Notes under the pieces: generated by a model
Database searches by the model: none
Told to the model about the DNA's origin: nothing
What the model saw: the letters and a program-made list of their open reading frames with translations, nothing else
Origin: Photobacterium obscurum
GTDB taxonomy: Bacteria > Pseudomonadota > Gammaproteobacteria > Enterobacterales > Vibrionaceae
Length of the DNA: 64,000 nt
NCBI RefSeq assembly: GCF_026191635.1
Contig: NZ_JAKRRW010000012.1
Coordinates: 62,001 to 126,000, forward strand
Direction of reading: 5' to 3'
Position numbers and translations under genes: made by a program
Shown: one piece after another, positions 35,757-44,882 of the stretch
Position numbering within the stretch: the stretch's first letter is position 1
How the letters are laid out: each line of letters starts with the position of its first letter

Positions 35757-36380
35757 ATGAAACTCTATGACTATTACCGCTCGTCGGCCTCATACCGAGT
35801 AAGGATTACGCTTAACCTCAAAGGCCTCAACTACGAACAGTGCCCAGTATCGCTGCTGGATAACGAACAAAGCAGTGCTCACTATACCGCTCTCAATCCT
35901 AGCGCTTTGGTACCGGGGTTGAATACCGATCACGGCGTACTGGGGCAGTCGATTGCAATTATGGAATACCTGGAAGATATCTGCCCTGAGCCCTCAATAT
36001 TCCCAGAATCCAAATGGGAAAAAGCTAAGTGCCGGGAGATAGCCCTTGCCATTGCCTGCGATATCCACCCGCTCAATAACCTGCGGGTACTGAACTACCT
36101 CAACACTGAATTTGGGGTAAACCAAAATGAAAAAATGGTTTGGTATTACCACTGGCTAAGCCGCGGCTTCCAGACACTAGAGTCCCTGCTTAGTCAAAAT
36201 AAGTACCGGTTCTGTTGCGCCGACTCCCCGACAATGGCCGACATCTGCCTGATCCCCCAACTCTATAACGCCCGGCGATTCGGATTCGATGTCAGCCCCT
36301 ATCCCATCTTGCTCAATATCGAACAACAGTGCCAACGGCTAGACGCTTTCATCAAAGCGCATCCAGATAATCAGGAATAA
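35757..36380 (+). CDS. maiA: Maleylacetoacetate isomerase (zeta-class GST)
   Basis: A 207-residue glutathione transferase-like enzyme isomerising maleylacetoacetate to fumarylacetoacetate with glutathione as cofactor. The N-terminal active-site motif YRSSASYRVRITLNLKGL (residues 7-24) has Ala where the plant/animal zeta signature SSCxWRVRIAL has Cys, which is common in bacterial members. The thioredoxin-fold LNPSALVPGL and the GQSIAIMEYLE motif follow. It is third in the operon, 10 bp after the FAH gene. Confidence 0.93.
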   Translation: MKLYDYYRSSASYRVRITLNLKGLNYEQCPVSLLDNEQSSAHYTALNPSALVPGLNTDHGVLGQSIAIMEYLEDICPEPSIFPESKWEKAKCREIALAIACDIHPLNNLRVLNYLNTEFGVNQNEKMVWYYHWLSRGFQTLESLLSQNKYRFCCADSPTMADICLIPQLYNARRFGFDVSPYPILLNIEQQCQRLDAFIKAHPDNQE

Positions 36381-36383
36381 GTA

Positions 36384-38423
36384 ATGACAGATAACCGTGA
36401 TAACCTAGCTTTTCAGGCAAGTGCAACGCAACTGCCCCAAATAATGTGGATGCCCGAAAAGGATCGTATTCATGACAGCCGGCTTTACCAGTTCATGGTC
36501 GAGCTGAGTGAAAAAAAAAATACCCTGTTTCATGACTACAATCAGCTCCATCACTGGACTGTCGAGCATAGTGACGAATTCTGGGATTTAGTCTGGGACT
36601 TCTGCCAAGTCCTGGGAGAAAAGCATAAGCCCATTACCTCCTGCCCTCCACACAGCAAGGTACCCGCCAAAGAAACCCAATGGTTTCCTCATGCCAATCT
36701 TAACTTTGCTGAAAACCTGCTTAATAACTGGAATCTCCATGCAGCAGCCGATGCTGTTATCTTTCATAGCGAAGGGAACCCTGACCGAAGGCAGCACCTG
36801 AGTTGGCAACAGCTCTACCGGCAAACCTCGCAAGTGGCCGCATTTTTGGCCGACAACGGGGTGAAGCAAGGTGATGTCGTTGCCGCGTACATTCCGAATA
36901 TTCCTCAAGCTATCGTTGCGATGCTAGCCACCGCCTCGCTGGGCGCGATATGGACCTCAACCTCACCAGATTTCGGTGTCGATAGCGTAGTCGAACGGTT
37001 TGGCCAGACGGAACCCAAAATTCTGATCTTCGCGGATGGCTATTTCTACAACGGGAAAACACATCACAGCCTTGAAAATGTCAGCGCGATGCTGGCACAA
37101 CTCCCCACTGTCCGGCAGCTTCTGATCATCCCATATGTTGGAATAGAGACAGATGTAGAACCACAACTCAGCCAAAACCCCGCAGTCACTCTGTCATCTT
37201 GGCCGGAGCTGCTTGAGCGCTACCCAGCCCAGCAGCTCTCCTTTACCCGCGTTCCCTTTAATCACCCGCTCTATATTCTCTACTCTTCAGGCACAACCGG
37301 ACAGCCAAAGTGCATCGTTCACAGTACTGGCGGGACTTTGCTCAATCATCTGAAAGAACATCAACTGCATAGCAATATTAAGTTCGGCGATCGGTTGTTC
37401 TACTTCACTACGTGTGGCTGGATGATGTGGAACTGGATGGTGAGTGGATTAGCGTCAGGTGCAACGCTGGTCATTTATGACGGCTCGCCTTTTTACCCTG
37501 ATGGCAATGTACTGTGGGACATGGCAGAAAAGGAGGCGCTCAACCTGTTTGGTACCTCATCAAAATACCTAGAAGCACTAGAAAAACAAGGTTATCAGCC
37601 GGTATCGCGCTTCAGCCTGTCATCCCTCAATACCTTATTTTCAACCGGTTCCGTGCTGGCACCCGAGCAATTTGACTATGTCTACCAGTCCATCAAGCCT
37701 GATTTACAGCTGGCTTCTATTTCCGGAGGTACCGATATATGTGGCTGTTTTGCCATCGGTAATCCGTTAAACCCGGTGTATCGCGGCGAGTGTCAGGGAC
37801 GAGCGCTCGGCATGGATGTCCAGGTTTTTGATGATGCTGGTAAGCCAATCTTTCAGCAGCAAGGCGAACTGGTTTGCTGCAACAGCTTCCCCAACCAGCC
37901 AATTGGGTTCTGGAATGACCCAGATGGCACCCGCTACTGCAACGCTTACTGGAATACCTTTCCCAACACTTGGCATCATGGCGACTTTGTTGCACTGAGC
38001 GAAACCGGTGGGATGACTTTCTTTGGCCGCTCCGATGCGGTACTTAATCCTGGAGGTGTTCGAATAGGGACGGCTGAAATCTACCGGCAAGTGAATCCAC
38101 TGAAGCAAATTGTCGATTCGGTCGTGATCGGCCAGAAGTGGAAAAATGATGTCCGGGTAGTGTTATTTGTTCAATTGACTGATGGCCATAAACTGGACGA
38201 GCCGCTAAAAGCAACCATCCGTCAGCGAATCAAGCAACATTGCTCGCCTCGCCATGTCCCTGCAGTGATCCTATCTGTTAGCGATATCCCCCGTACCAAA
38301 TCGGGCAAACTGGTCGAGCTGGCGGTGCGCAATATTGTTCACCATCAACCCGTGAAAAATGTTGGGGCACTGGCAAACCCACAGGCGCTAGATAATTATA
38401 AAGATCGTCCGGAGTTAAAGTAG
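36384..38423 (+). CDS. Acetoacetyl-CoA synthetase
   Basis: A 679-residue adenylate-forming enzyme activating acetoacetate to acetoacetyl-CoA. It has the ACS-type N-terminal domain (FAENLLNN), the P-loop ILYSSGTTGQPKCIVHSTGG (about residues 296-315), and C-terminal PRTKSGKLVELAVR with the catalytic lysine region. The length (about 650-680) and PKCIVH sequence fit acetoacetyl-CoA synthetases rather than acetyl-CoA synthetases. It follows maiA by 4 bp, which makes biochemical sense: acetoacetate is the end product of homogentisate cleavage. Gene names in use are acsA or aacS; I leave it blank. Confidence 0.9.
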   Translation: MTDNRDNLAFQASATQLPQIMWMPEKDRIHDSRLYQFMVELSEKKNTLFHDYNQLHHWTVEHSDEFWDLVWDFCQVLGEKHKPITSCPPHSKVPAKETQWFPHANLNFAENLLNNWNLHAAADAVIFHSEGNPDRRQHLSWQQLYRQTSQVAAFLADNGVKQGDVVAAYIPNIPQAIVAMLATASLGAIWTSTSPDFGVDSVVERFGQTEPKILIFADGYFYNGKTHHSLENVSAMLAQLPTVRQLLIIPYVGIETDVEPQLSQNPAVTLSSWPELLERYPAQQLSFTRVPFNHPLYILYSSGTTGQPKCIVHSTGGTLLNHLKEHQLHSNIKFGDRLFYFTTCGWMMWNWMVSGLASGATLVIYDGSPFYPDGNVLWDMAEKEALNLFGTSSKYLEALEKQGYQPVSRFSLSSLNTLFSTGSVLAPEQFDYVYQSIKPDLQLASISGGTDICGCFAIGNPLNPVYRGECQGRALGMDVQVFDDAGKPIFQQQGELVCCNSFPNQPIGFWNDPDGTRYCNAYWNTFPNTWHHGDFVALSETGGMTFFGRSDAVLNPGGVRIGTAEIYRQVNPLKQIVDSVVIGQKWKNDVRVVLFVQLTDGHKLDEPLKATIRQRIKQHCSPRHVPAVILSVSDIPRTKSGKLVELAVRNIVHHQPVKNVGALANPQALDNYKDRPELK

Positions 38424-38627
38424 AAGCAGGAAAAAATAGACGACTCAACACATAACGACAGTTCGAAAATGACTGCGCGCACAATTTCTGAAAAAACACA
38501 GAGTAAAAGATGTCATTTCTAGCCTTTTAACTGGAAATGCCGTTCAGTAGACGCTCTGAATCTCGCATATTGCAACGGTTTAGGTATATCATGCCTTCAT
38601 TAAGCTACAAGGAGAACAGTTACCAAC

Positions 38628-39611
38628 ATGAAGCGCATTCCAACCAACATCATCACCGGATTTCTTGGTGCCGGGAAAACTACCTCTATTCTTTCCCTGC
38701 TGGCCCGCAAACCAGAAAACGAAAAATGGGCAATTCTAATCAATGAATTCGGCAATGTCGGTGTTGATGGCGCGATTTTGGATCAGCAAGGTGCGCTCGT
38801 CAAAGAAGTGCCAGGGGGGTGCATGTGCTGTGTTGCCGGTTTACCGATGTCTGTCGGTATTAATGCCCTGCTGGCGCAAAAACCGGATCGATTGCTGCTT
38901 GAACCAACTGGCCTTGGCCACCCGAAAGAGATCATCAACAAACTCACTTCAGATACCTACCGTAACTATATCGACCTGAAGGCAACCATCACGGTGGTTG
39001 ATCCTCGCCACTTCGCCGACACCCTGTATACCGACAACCAGAACTTCCAGGATCAATTGGCGCTGGCCGATGTGGTGGTTGCGAACAAGATAGACGAATG
39101 CGTTGACTACGATATTCTGGCGTTTGAAACCTATGTCGAGCAATGCGAACCGGCAAAGGTCGAAATTGGCAAAGTCGAGCAAGGTGAACTAGAGCTAAGC
39201 TGGCTAGATATAGAACGTATCGAGCGACAGGCTGAACATAGCCATCACCACCATGAGAGTGATGAGGCCGCCCCGCTTCCGGGCTTTGAGCTGGCACCGG
39301 GCGAAACCTTCGTACGCAAAGAAAACAGTGGTCAAGGTTACCGCAGCTGCGGCTGGTTCTTCGCAGCCGACCAAATTTTTGATTTTTCAAAGCTATTCAC
39401 TCTGTTTTCAAACATCAACGCCCAGCGCGTCAAGGCCGTCGTCAATACAGAACGTGGCTGCTTTGCCTTCAATGTTGTCAACCAAGTGGTTACGGTTAAC
39501 GAGCTGTCGCTTGAGGGCTTTGAGTCACGAATTGAAGTGATTGATAAAGAATTGCTGCCGTGGGACGAACTGGAGCAAATTCTATGCTCACTGGCATCAA
39601 GCGGCCAGTAA
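38628..39611 (+). CDS. COG0523 (CobW/YjiA-type) G3E GTPase, putative metal chaperone
   Basis: A 327-residue GTPase: Walker A GFLGAGKTT at residues 11-19, the metal-binding GCMCC motif at 64-68, the guanine-specificity NKID near 147, and a His-rich linker (HSHHHHESD near residue 204) before the CobW C-terminal domain. COG0523 proteins load or deliver zinc, cobalt or iron; the target here is unknown. It is closest in layout to YjiA/YeiR-type zinc-associated members. A ribosome site AAGGAGAA lies about 12 bp upstream of the ATG. No Zur-like box was recognised in the 200-bp gap before it. Confidence 0.85.
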   Translation: MKRIPTNIITGFLGAGKTTSILSLLARKPENEKWAILINEFGNVGVDGAILDQQGALVKEVPGGCMCCVAGLPMSVGINALLAQKPDRLLLEPTGLGHPKEIINKLTSDTYRNYIDLKATITVVDPRHFADTLYTDNQNFQDQLALADVVVANKIDECVDYDILAFETYVEQCEPAKVEIGKVEQGELELSWLDIERIERQAEHSHHHHESDEAAPLPGFELAPGETFVRKENSGQGYRSCGWFFAADQIFDFSKLFTLFSNINAQRVKAVVNTERGCFAFNVVNQVVTVNELSLEGFESRIEVIDKELLPWDELEQILCSLASSGQ

Positions 39612-39739
39612 GTTAACCTCTCAACATCCTGAATTTCGTGCTAAAAATAAATTTGGGAAAGAAGATACTGTCAAACAGTACTAATTTGCCCATCGAGAAA
39701 ACTATTCTCTGTGGGCTTAATCCAAAGCAAGGAGCAAGT

Positions 39740-41125
39740 ATGCTAAACCCTGCTACTGCGAAAGCAGTCATAGATCATGCGCTATTTCTTGGTGCTGACT
39801 TTGCTGAATTATTTGTTGAGCATCACCAGTCCAGTTCCGTTGAACTTATCTCTGGCGATATCGATAAAGTAAACTCTGGTATCGACTTCGGTATCGGTGT
39901 TCGTCTTTTCTTCGGCTATAAAGTGCTTTATGGCTACACCAACAGTACCGACGAAGAAGAGCTCAAGCGTGTAACGAGCCTGCTTGCAGCCAAGGACAAA
40001 CGTGATCAGATTGCCAATGCCGCCGCGTTGAACCTTAGCCGCTACGCCAGCAAACACCAGTGTCAGTTGCCATTGGCCCAGGGTGCCAACCTTGAAGCAA
40101 AAATCGCCTTCCTGAAAGAAACCGATAAATCGGCCCGCGGTGAAGACGAGAAGATCTCGCAGTTTATTGGCCGCATCTTGCAACGTGAGCAGCAAGTAGA
40201 AATCTTTAACTCTAACGGCCTGCATATCGGCGATACCCGTCACTATACCCGCGTAGCCGCAACAGCCATTGCCCAGAATGGCAGTGAGCAGTCTACCGGT
40301 TTCGAAGCACCTGGTGCGTTAACCGGTTGGGAATTCAATACCCACCTTAATGCCCGTGAACTAGGCCAGCATGTTGCCAAGCAGGCGATGGTCAAGCTGT
40401 TTGCCGATAACTGTCCGTCTGGAGAAATGCCCGTCATTATTGGTAACGGCTTTGGTGGCGTTATTTTCCATGAAGCATGCGGACACTTGCTTGAAACCAC
40501 CTCGGTCGCGAAGAAAGCCTCGGTGTTCCACGATAAAATGGGTGAAATGATTGCCAACACAGTAGTCAATGCGGTCGATGACGGCACCATGGCCAACGAA
40601 TGGGGCTCAATCAACATTGATGATGAAGGGATGGAAACCCAACGCACTCAACTTATCAAAGACGGTAAGTTAACCGGCTTTATGGTTGACCATATGGGCT
40701 CACTGAAAACAGGTTATGCACCGACAGGCTCTGGCCGCCGTGAGTCCTATAAATATGCACCAACATCACGCATGCGTAATACCTTTATCGAACCGGGTGA
40801 CAGCTCACTCGACGAGATGATAAGCAGCGTTGAACGCGGGATCTATGCCAAAAAAATGGGTGGCGGTTCCGTTCAGCCAGGTACGGGAGAATTTAACTTT
40901 GCCGTACAGGAAGCATACCTGATCGAAAACGGGCAAATAACCAAGCCGCTGAAATCAGCCACTCTCATCAGTACCGGTCCGAAAGTACTGAAAGAAATCA
41001 GCATGGTCGGCAAAGACTTTGCACTAGCTGCCGGTATGTGCGGCTCAGTCAGCGGCTCTGTCCCAACAACCGTGGGCCAACCGGCGCTGAAGGTCGACAA
41101 TATTCTAGTGGGAGGTGGCAACTAA
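39740..41125 (+). CDS. TldD-like metallopeptidase subunit
   Basis: A 461-residue protein of the TldD/PmbA family. The zinc-binding HEACGH motif is at residues 244-249. TldD-type proteins carry the active site and act as heterodimers with TldE (PmbA), degrading unfolded peptides and maturing some ribosomal peptides. The frame begins upstream at a GTG (39638), but ATG 39740 follows AAGGAGC and starts at the expected N-terminus. The sequence differs clearly from E. coli TldD (481 residues, other N-terminus), so this is probably a second paralogous pair. The stop overlaps the next start (TAATG). Confidence 0.85.
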   Translation: MLNPATAKAVIDHALFLGADFAELFVEHHQSSSVELISGDIDKVNSGIDFGIGVRLFFGYKVLYGYTNSTDEEELKRVTSLLAAKDKRDQIANAAALNLSRYASKHQCQLPLAQGANLEAKIAFLKETDKSARGEDEKISQFIGRILQREQQVEIFNSNGLHIGDTRHYTRVAATAIAQNGSEQSTGFEAPGALTGWEFNTHLNARELGQHVAKQAMVKLFADNCPSGEMPVIIGNGFGGVIFHEACGHLLETTSVAKKASVFHDKMGEMIANTVVNAVDDGTMANEWGSINIDDEGMETQRTQLIKDGKLTGFMVDHMGSLKTGYAPTGSGRRESYKYAPTSRMRNTFIEPGDSSLDEMISSVERGIYAKKMGGGSVQPGTGEFNFAVQEAYLIENGQITKPLKSATLISTGPKVLKEISMVGKDFALAAGMCGSVSGSVPTTVGQPALKVDNILVGGGN

Positions 41126-42468
41126 TGGCTGATCAAAACACACTTCAACAAGCAATTGAGCAAGTTCTGGAGCGCGTTAAAGCCGCGGGGGCTGAAGCCG
41201 ATGTTATTGCCAACTGCAGCAATAACTTCTCGTTGAAAGCCAACGCCGGCGAGCTTGACGAATACAAAGTCACCTCAGGGCAAGTAATTGGCGTTCGTGT
41301 CGTCAAAGACCAGCGCATCGCAACCAGCTACTCTGAATCACTAGAATCCGCCAGCTTGGATACCATGGTCGAACAGGCGCTGCAAAATGCCCTTTACACC
41401 AAACAGGACGAGCACCAAACCATTAGCTGTGTAAACAGCCACCTGAAGACAGATGAGGCGGAAATTTATCAGCAAGATGAAGCGACTGTCGATGACAAAA
41501 TTGAGCTCGCGTTGGCTCTGGAAAGTGGCGTAGTCGCAAAACCCCACGCAAAATCGGCACCTTACAATGGCTTCGGTGAGTCAGACAGCCAAGTTATTCT
41601 CGCCAATACCCAAGGAACCCTGTGTCAGCATCAGGAGCGCTCGCTATACTGTTATGCCTATACCCTGTATGAGCAAGACGACAAGCAAGCCATGCATGGG
41701 GGTATGTCATCAGGTCGTCGTTTCGATGAGCTAGATCCGACATATTGTATCAACCATGGTTACGATATCGCCAAAGCTTTACTTGATGGTTCACCTGTTG
41801 CTACCGGTAGCTATTCGGTTATTTTTGATCTGAGCTGTCTGAGCAGCCTGTTTGGTGCATTCGGTATGTGCCTATCCGGTCAGTCGGCAATGAAAGGGAT
41901 TAACCCATGGCGCGATTCGCTTCATACCCAAGTTGCCAGCCCACTACTGACTGTCTCTGACACCGCATTCATTGAAGGTGGCTCAGCAATTAAGGCATTC
42001 GACAGCGAAGGTTATGCGACTCGCGACACTATCCTTATCGGTGAAGGTCAGCTGCAAAGCCTGCTACACAACAGCCACACCGCAAGTTTCTTCGGGATCG
42101 ACAATACAGCCAATGCTTCCCGCTCTGCTAAAGGCGGCCTTGGGGTCTCATCACGCCATACTGTCATTGCGACCGGAACCAGCTCTGAAGCCGAAATCAC
42201 AGCCGGTGAATACTTGGAGCTGGTTGAGTTGCAAGGAGTGCATTCTGGCGCCGATGCCGTCAGCGGTGACTTCTCGTTTGGAGCCAGTGGGTTCCTGTGC
42301 CGTGATGGTAAGCGTATTCAGCCCGTTCGCGGCATTACGGTTGCCGGAAACTTCTACCAGTTATTGAAAGAGATCGATGCGGTTGGCAATACACTGTCCC
42401 ACGACTACGAACGTGATTTCTTTGCCCCTCAGATCCGCTTTAACAAACTGAGTATTGCGGGGAAATAG
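41125..42468 (+). CDS. TldE/PmbA-like partner subunit
   Basis: A 447-residue TldD/PmbA family protein without the HExxxH motif, so it is the non-catalytic TldE-type subunit. Typical stretches are the N-terminal FSLKANAGELDEYKVTSGQVIGVRVV split near residues 35-60, FDSEGYATRD near 295 and SGDFSFGASGF near 388. The ATG overlaps the upstream stop (TAATG) with a GGGAGG ribosome site, indicating co-translation and a heterodimer with the upstream protein. It is unlike E. coli PmbA in detail. A terminator follows. Confidence 0.85.
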   Translation: MADQNTLQQAIEQVLERVKAAGAEADVIANCSNNFSLKANAGELDEYKVTSGQVIGVRVVKDQRIATSYSESLESASLDTMVEQALQNALYTKQDEHQTISCVNSHLKTDEAEIYQQDEATVDDKIELALALESGVVAKPHAKSAPYNGFGESDSQVILANTQGTLCQHQERSLYCYAYTLYEQDDKQAMHGGMSSGRRFDELDPTYCINHGYDIAKALLDGSPVATGSYSVIFDLSCLSSLFGAFGMCLSGQSAMKGINPWRDSLHTQVASPLLTVSDTAFIEGGSAIKAFDSEGYATRDTILIGEGQLQSLLHNSHTASFFGIDNTANASRSAKGGLGVSSRHTVIATGTSSEAEITAGEYLELVELQGVHSGADAVSGDFSFGASGFLCRDGKRIQPVRGITVAGNFYQLLKEIDAVGNTLSHDYERDFFAPQIRFNKLSIAGK

Positions 42469-42497
42469 AAGGTAGAACCTAGATAAAAGTATAAAAA

Positions 42498-42525
42498 TGG
42501 CGAGCATTATTGCTCGCCACTTTTA
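42498..42525 (+). terminator. Terminator after the tldD/tldE-like pair
   Basis: A perfect nine-base stem (TGGCGAGCA at 42498-42506 and complement at 42511-42519) with a TTAT loop is followed by CTTTTAT. Confidence 0.87.
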
Positions 42526-42549
42526 TATCCGTATTTTCATCTGAAAGGG

Positions 42550-42798
42550 TTAACCTATCGCTCTATCGGGATCAATTTGATAGTAAGTATTCACACATGA
42601 ATTTGCCAACTCCGGTTCAAGAAACTCTCGAACCATATCGATAGACTCCGCTTCCCACATGCATTGGCACAGCTTTTGGTGCTCACTGATCATAGTCGAA
42701 TGCAGACGCATACCTACTGGCGGGTGCGTTAATGCTCCGCTCGCTTTCTGCCAGAATAATTCCGGGTCGGTGATCTCATGTTGAATCGCGATAAACAT
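42550..42798 (-). CDS. Small DUF4242-like/ferredoxin-fold protein, unknown function
   Basis: An 82-residue soluble protein starting MFIAIQHEITDPELFW, with LCQCMWEAESIDMVREFLEPELA in the middle and NTYYQID at the end. The pattern of a beta strand, helix, strand, and helix resembles short dimeric alpha/beta-barrel proteins such as the DUF4242 group, but the match is loose. AGGGGAT lies just before the ATG at 42798. The gene is on its own, convergent with the tldE-like gene. Confidence 0.6.
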   Translation of the reverse strand: MFIAIQHEITDPELFWQKASGALTHPPVGMRLHSTMISEHQKLCQCMWEAESIDMVREFLEPELANSCVNTYYQIDPDRAIG

Positions 42799-43003
42799 AT
42801 CCCCTCCACCATCTACTACCTAAAAGTATAGTGAGGAACAAACAGCCTGCTATATCAATTAGGATAATCATATGATCATCTTTAATTCGTAATAGCAAAA
42901 TCCTTCAATGCCCGTAGGAACGGATGGTTCATGAACTTATAAGTAACAAAGCGCGGATATCTTGGTCTAATACCAATCTGGTTCAGTCGTGGGTATGGAT
43001 GAC

Positions 43004-43822
43004 TCAGATGCCTTTGAACAACGACTGGGCACTACGGCTGACAGGCAGCTTATTCGCCCCAATCAACACAGAGAACCGCCCCGTGAAATCCTTATGCACC
43101 TTGTCAATAGCGGCGACATTTACAATCGTTGAGCGATGGATCTGCCAGAAATGATCCGGATTGAGCTGCTGCACCAACCCCTTTAGCGCACTGCGGATAA
43201 TATATTCATCAGCCCCACCCGGCGCACCATCGTTTTTCTTAAATACAGAGACATATTTGTCCTCTGCTTTGAAGTAGAGGATATCTGATACTGAAATCAG
43301 ATAGATATCATCACCCTTGCTCGCTTTTACCCAGTTCAGATACTCAACAGGCTTCGGTTGAGAAAGCTGGTTAATCTGCTGGATCAAACTACCAAGCTGA
43401 TCGTGCCCTTGAAAAGTTGAGGCCATATGTTGGCCTGCATGTTCCGCCAATCGAGCTTTAACCTTATCACACGCCTGTTCTAGCCTTCGCTCCGATAACG
43501 GCTTAAGCAGATAATCGAGTGCGTTTTGCTCGAAAGCATTAATCGCATATTCTCTATAAGCTGTCGTGAAAATAATATGTGGACTCTTCTCTAACTTTGA
43601 CAGTGCCTTGGCGACAGCCATCCCATCAAGCTCCGGCATACGAATATCGAGGAAAACGACATCCGGCTGATGAGTGGTAATAGCATCAAGTGCATCGATG
43701 CCATTGCCCGCTGCGGCAACAATTTCAAGTTCTGGCCACACATCTGCCAAGGCGCGGCTAAGGTGATGACGAAGAATAGGTTCATCATCTGCAATCACGG
43801 CCTTAGCAAATTCACCCATCAT
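43004..43822 (-). CDS. LytTR-type response regulator
   Basis: A 272-residue regulator: a receiver domain (acidic ADDE at 11-14, phosphorylated D59 in [13 protein letters not shown], conserved Lys in YLLKPLSE), a linker and a C-terminal LytTR DNA-binding domain (about 165-272; [28 protein letters not shown] split, then [12 protein letters not shown]). It is the last gene of a seven-gene operon and overlaps its cognate sensor kinase gene by 11 bp. The AAGGAGAAC ribosome site supports the first of two adjacent ATGs. LytTR regulators of this type usually act with LytS/YehU-like sensors, as here. Confidence 0.9.
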   Translation of the reverse strand: MMGEFAKAVIADDEPILRHHLSRALADVWPELEIVAAAGNGIDALDAITTHQPDVVFLDIRMPELDGMAVAKALSKLEKSPHIIFTTAYREYAINAFEQNALDYLLKPLSERRLEQACDKVKARLAEHAGQHMASTFQGHDQLGSLIQQINQLSQPKPVEYLNWVKASKGDDIYLISVSDILYFKAEDKYVSVFKKNDGAPGGADEYIIRSALKGLVQQLNPDHFWQIHRSTIVNVAAIDKVHKDFTGRFSVLIGANKLPVSRSAQSLFKGI

Positions 43823-44882
43823 GTTCTCCTTGTTTTAACAGCGTATTGAGTTGTGCCTTTGGCAATATGATAGTGGCGGTAACGCCCCCCGCAGCAGGCT
43901 CTTTTATTGTCAGGCTGGCTTTCTTATCAAACAGAGCTGCCAATCTTGATCGGATATTCTCCAAACCCAAGCCATGCCCGCCAGAGGACATTTCCGGCTG
44001 GATCCCGTATCCGTTATCGATTACCTGTAGTAATAGCTCACTGTCGTTCTCTTCGATGCGTAGTTCGATATGCCCACCATCGCCTTTAGGCTCAATACCA
44101 TAGTAAACGGCATTTTCAACCAATGGCTGAAGAAGTAACGGCGGGATACACTGAAACAGGTTTACACCATTATTGGTTACCTGATAACTCAGCCTGTCAC
44201 CTAAACGAATTTGCTGTATATCAAGGTAAGCCGATATCAACGCCACCTCTTCTTCCAGGGTAGTTAGGCTTTCGCGGTTTCTATGCAGATTAGTACGCAG
44301 CAGGTCGGTGAGACGCTCTAACATCCGTTTGGCTTTCGCGGGCTCTTGATCTATCAATGCAATGGAGTTTGCCAAGGTATTGAACAAGAAGTGGGGTTCA
44401 ATCTGGCTTTGTAGCTGCTGCAACTGACTTAAAGCCAGCGCTTTTTCCTGCTCCGACTGTTTGCGCTTTGCTTGCTCCATCTCTTGTTGGGCAACCAATT
44501 TTTGCTCGTAGGCATAAAAGTAATAAAAACAGACGACAGTAAAAATCAGTGCCAATAAAATTACCGGTTTCATCTGGGTAAAAGACTGAAAGTGCTCATA
44601 GTCACTTAACCAATAAAACGCATTTATCGTGCCGAAGAGCATTGCCGCCGACACTGATAAAATGTTGACCTGACGAAAGGTCATACCGGGAAAAAAATGG
44701 CTAAGCAAACGGGCCGATACTATTGCACTGAACCCATAGCCAAAGCTAATTATCAGATCGTCATAGAAATTGTCCGGCCACACAAAATTCGTTGCGACGG
44801 CGATAACCACACAAAAAACGCTGGTCACCCCTACCGTTCTTAACCAATGAAAAGCATTGCCTGAATACTCTATCTGCCCCAT
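43812..44882 (-). CDS. LytS/YehU-like sensor histidine kinase
   Basis: A 356-residue membrane kinase. About four hydrophobic segments lie in residues 15-122, followed by a coiled coil (128-160), a His_kinase domain with H164 in [18 protein letters not shown] and an HATPase domain ([35 protein letters not shown] split). This is the family paired with LytTR regulators. Its start overlaps the stop of the upstream barrel gene (TAATG), and its end overlaps the regulator gene. The signal is unknown; operon context suggests it watches the envelope or the transported substrate. Confidence 0.9.
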   Translation of the reverse strand: MGQIEYSGNAFHWLRTVGVTSVFCVVIAVATNFVWPDNFYDDLIISFGYGFSAIVSARLLSHFFPGMTFRQVNILSVSAAMLFGTINAFYWLSDYEHFQSFTQMKPVILLALIFTVVCFYYFYAYEQKLVAQQEMEQAKRKQSEQEKALALSQLQQLQSQIEPHFLFNTLANSIALIDQEPAKAKRMLERLTDLLRTNLHRNRESLTTLEEEVALISAYLDIQQIRLGDRLSYQVTNNGVNLFQCIPPLLLQPLVENAVYYGIEPKGDGGHIELRIEENDSELLLQVIDNGYGIQPEMSSGGHGLGLENIRSRLAALFDKKASLTIKEPAAGGVTATIILPKAQLNTLLKQGEHDG

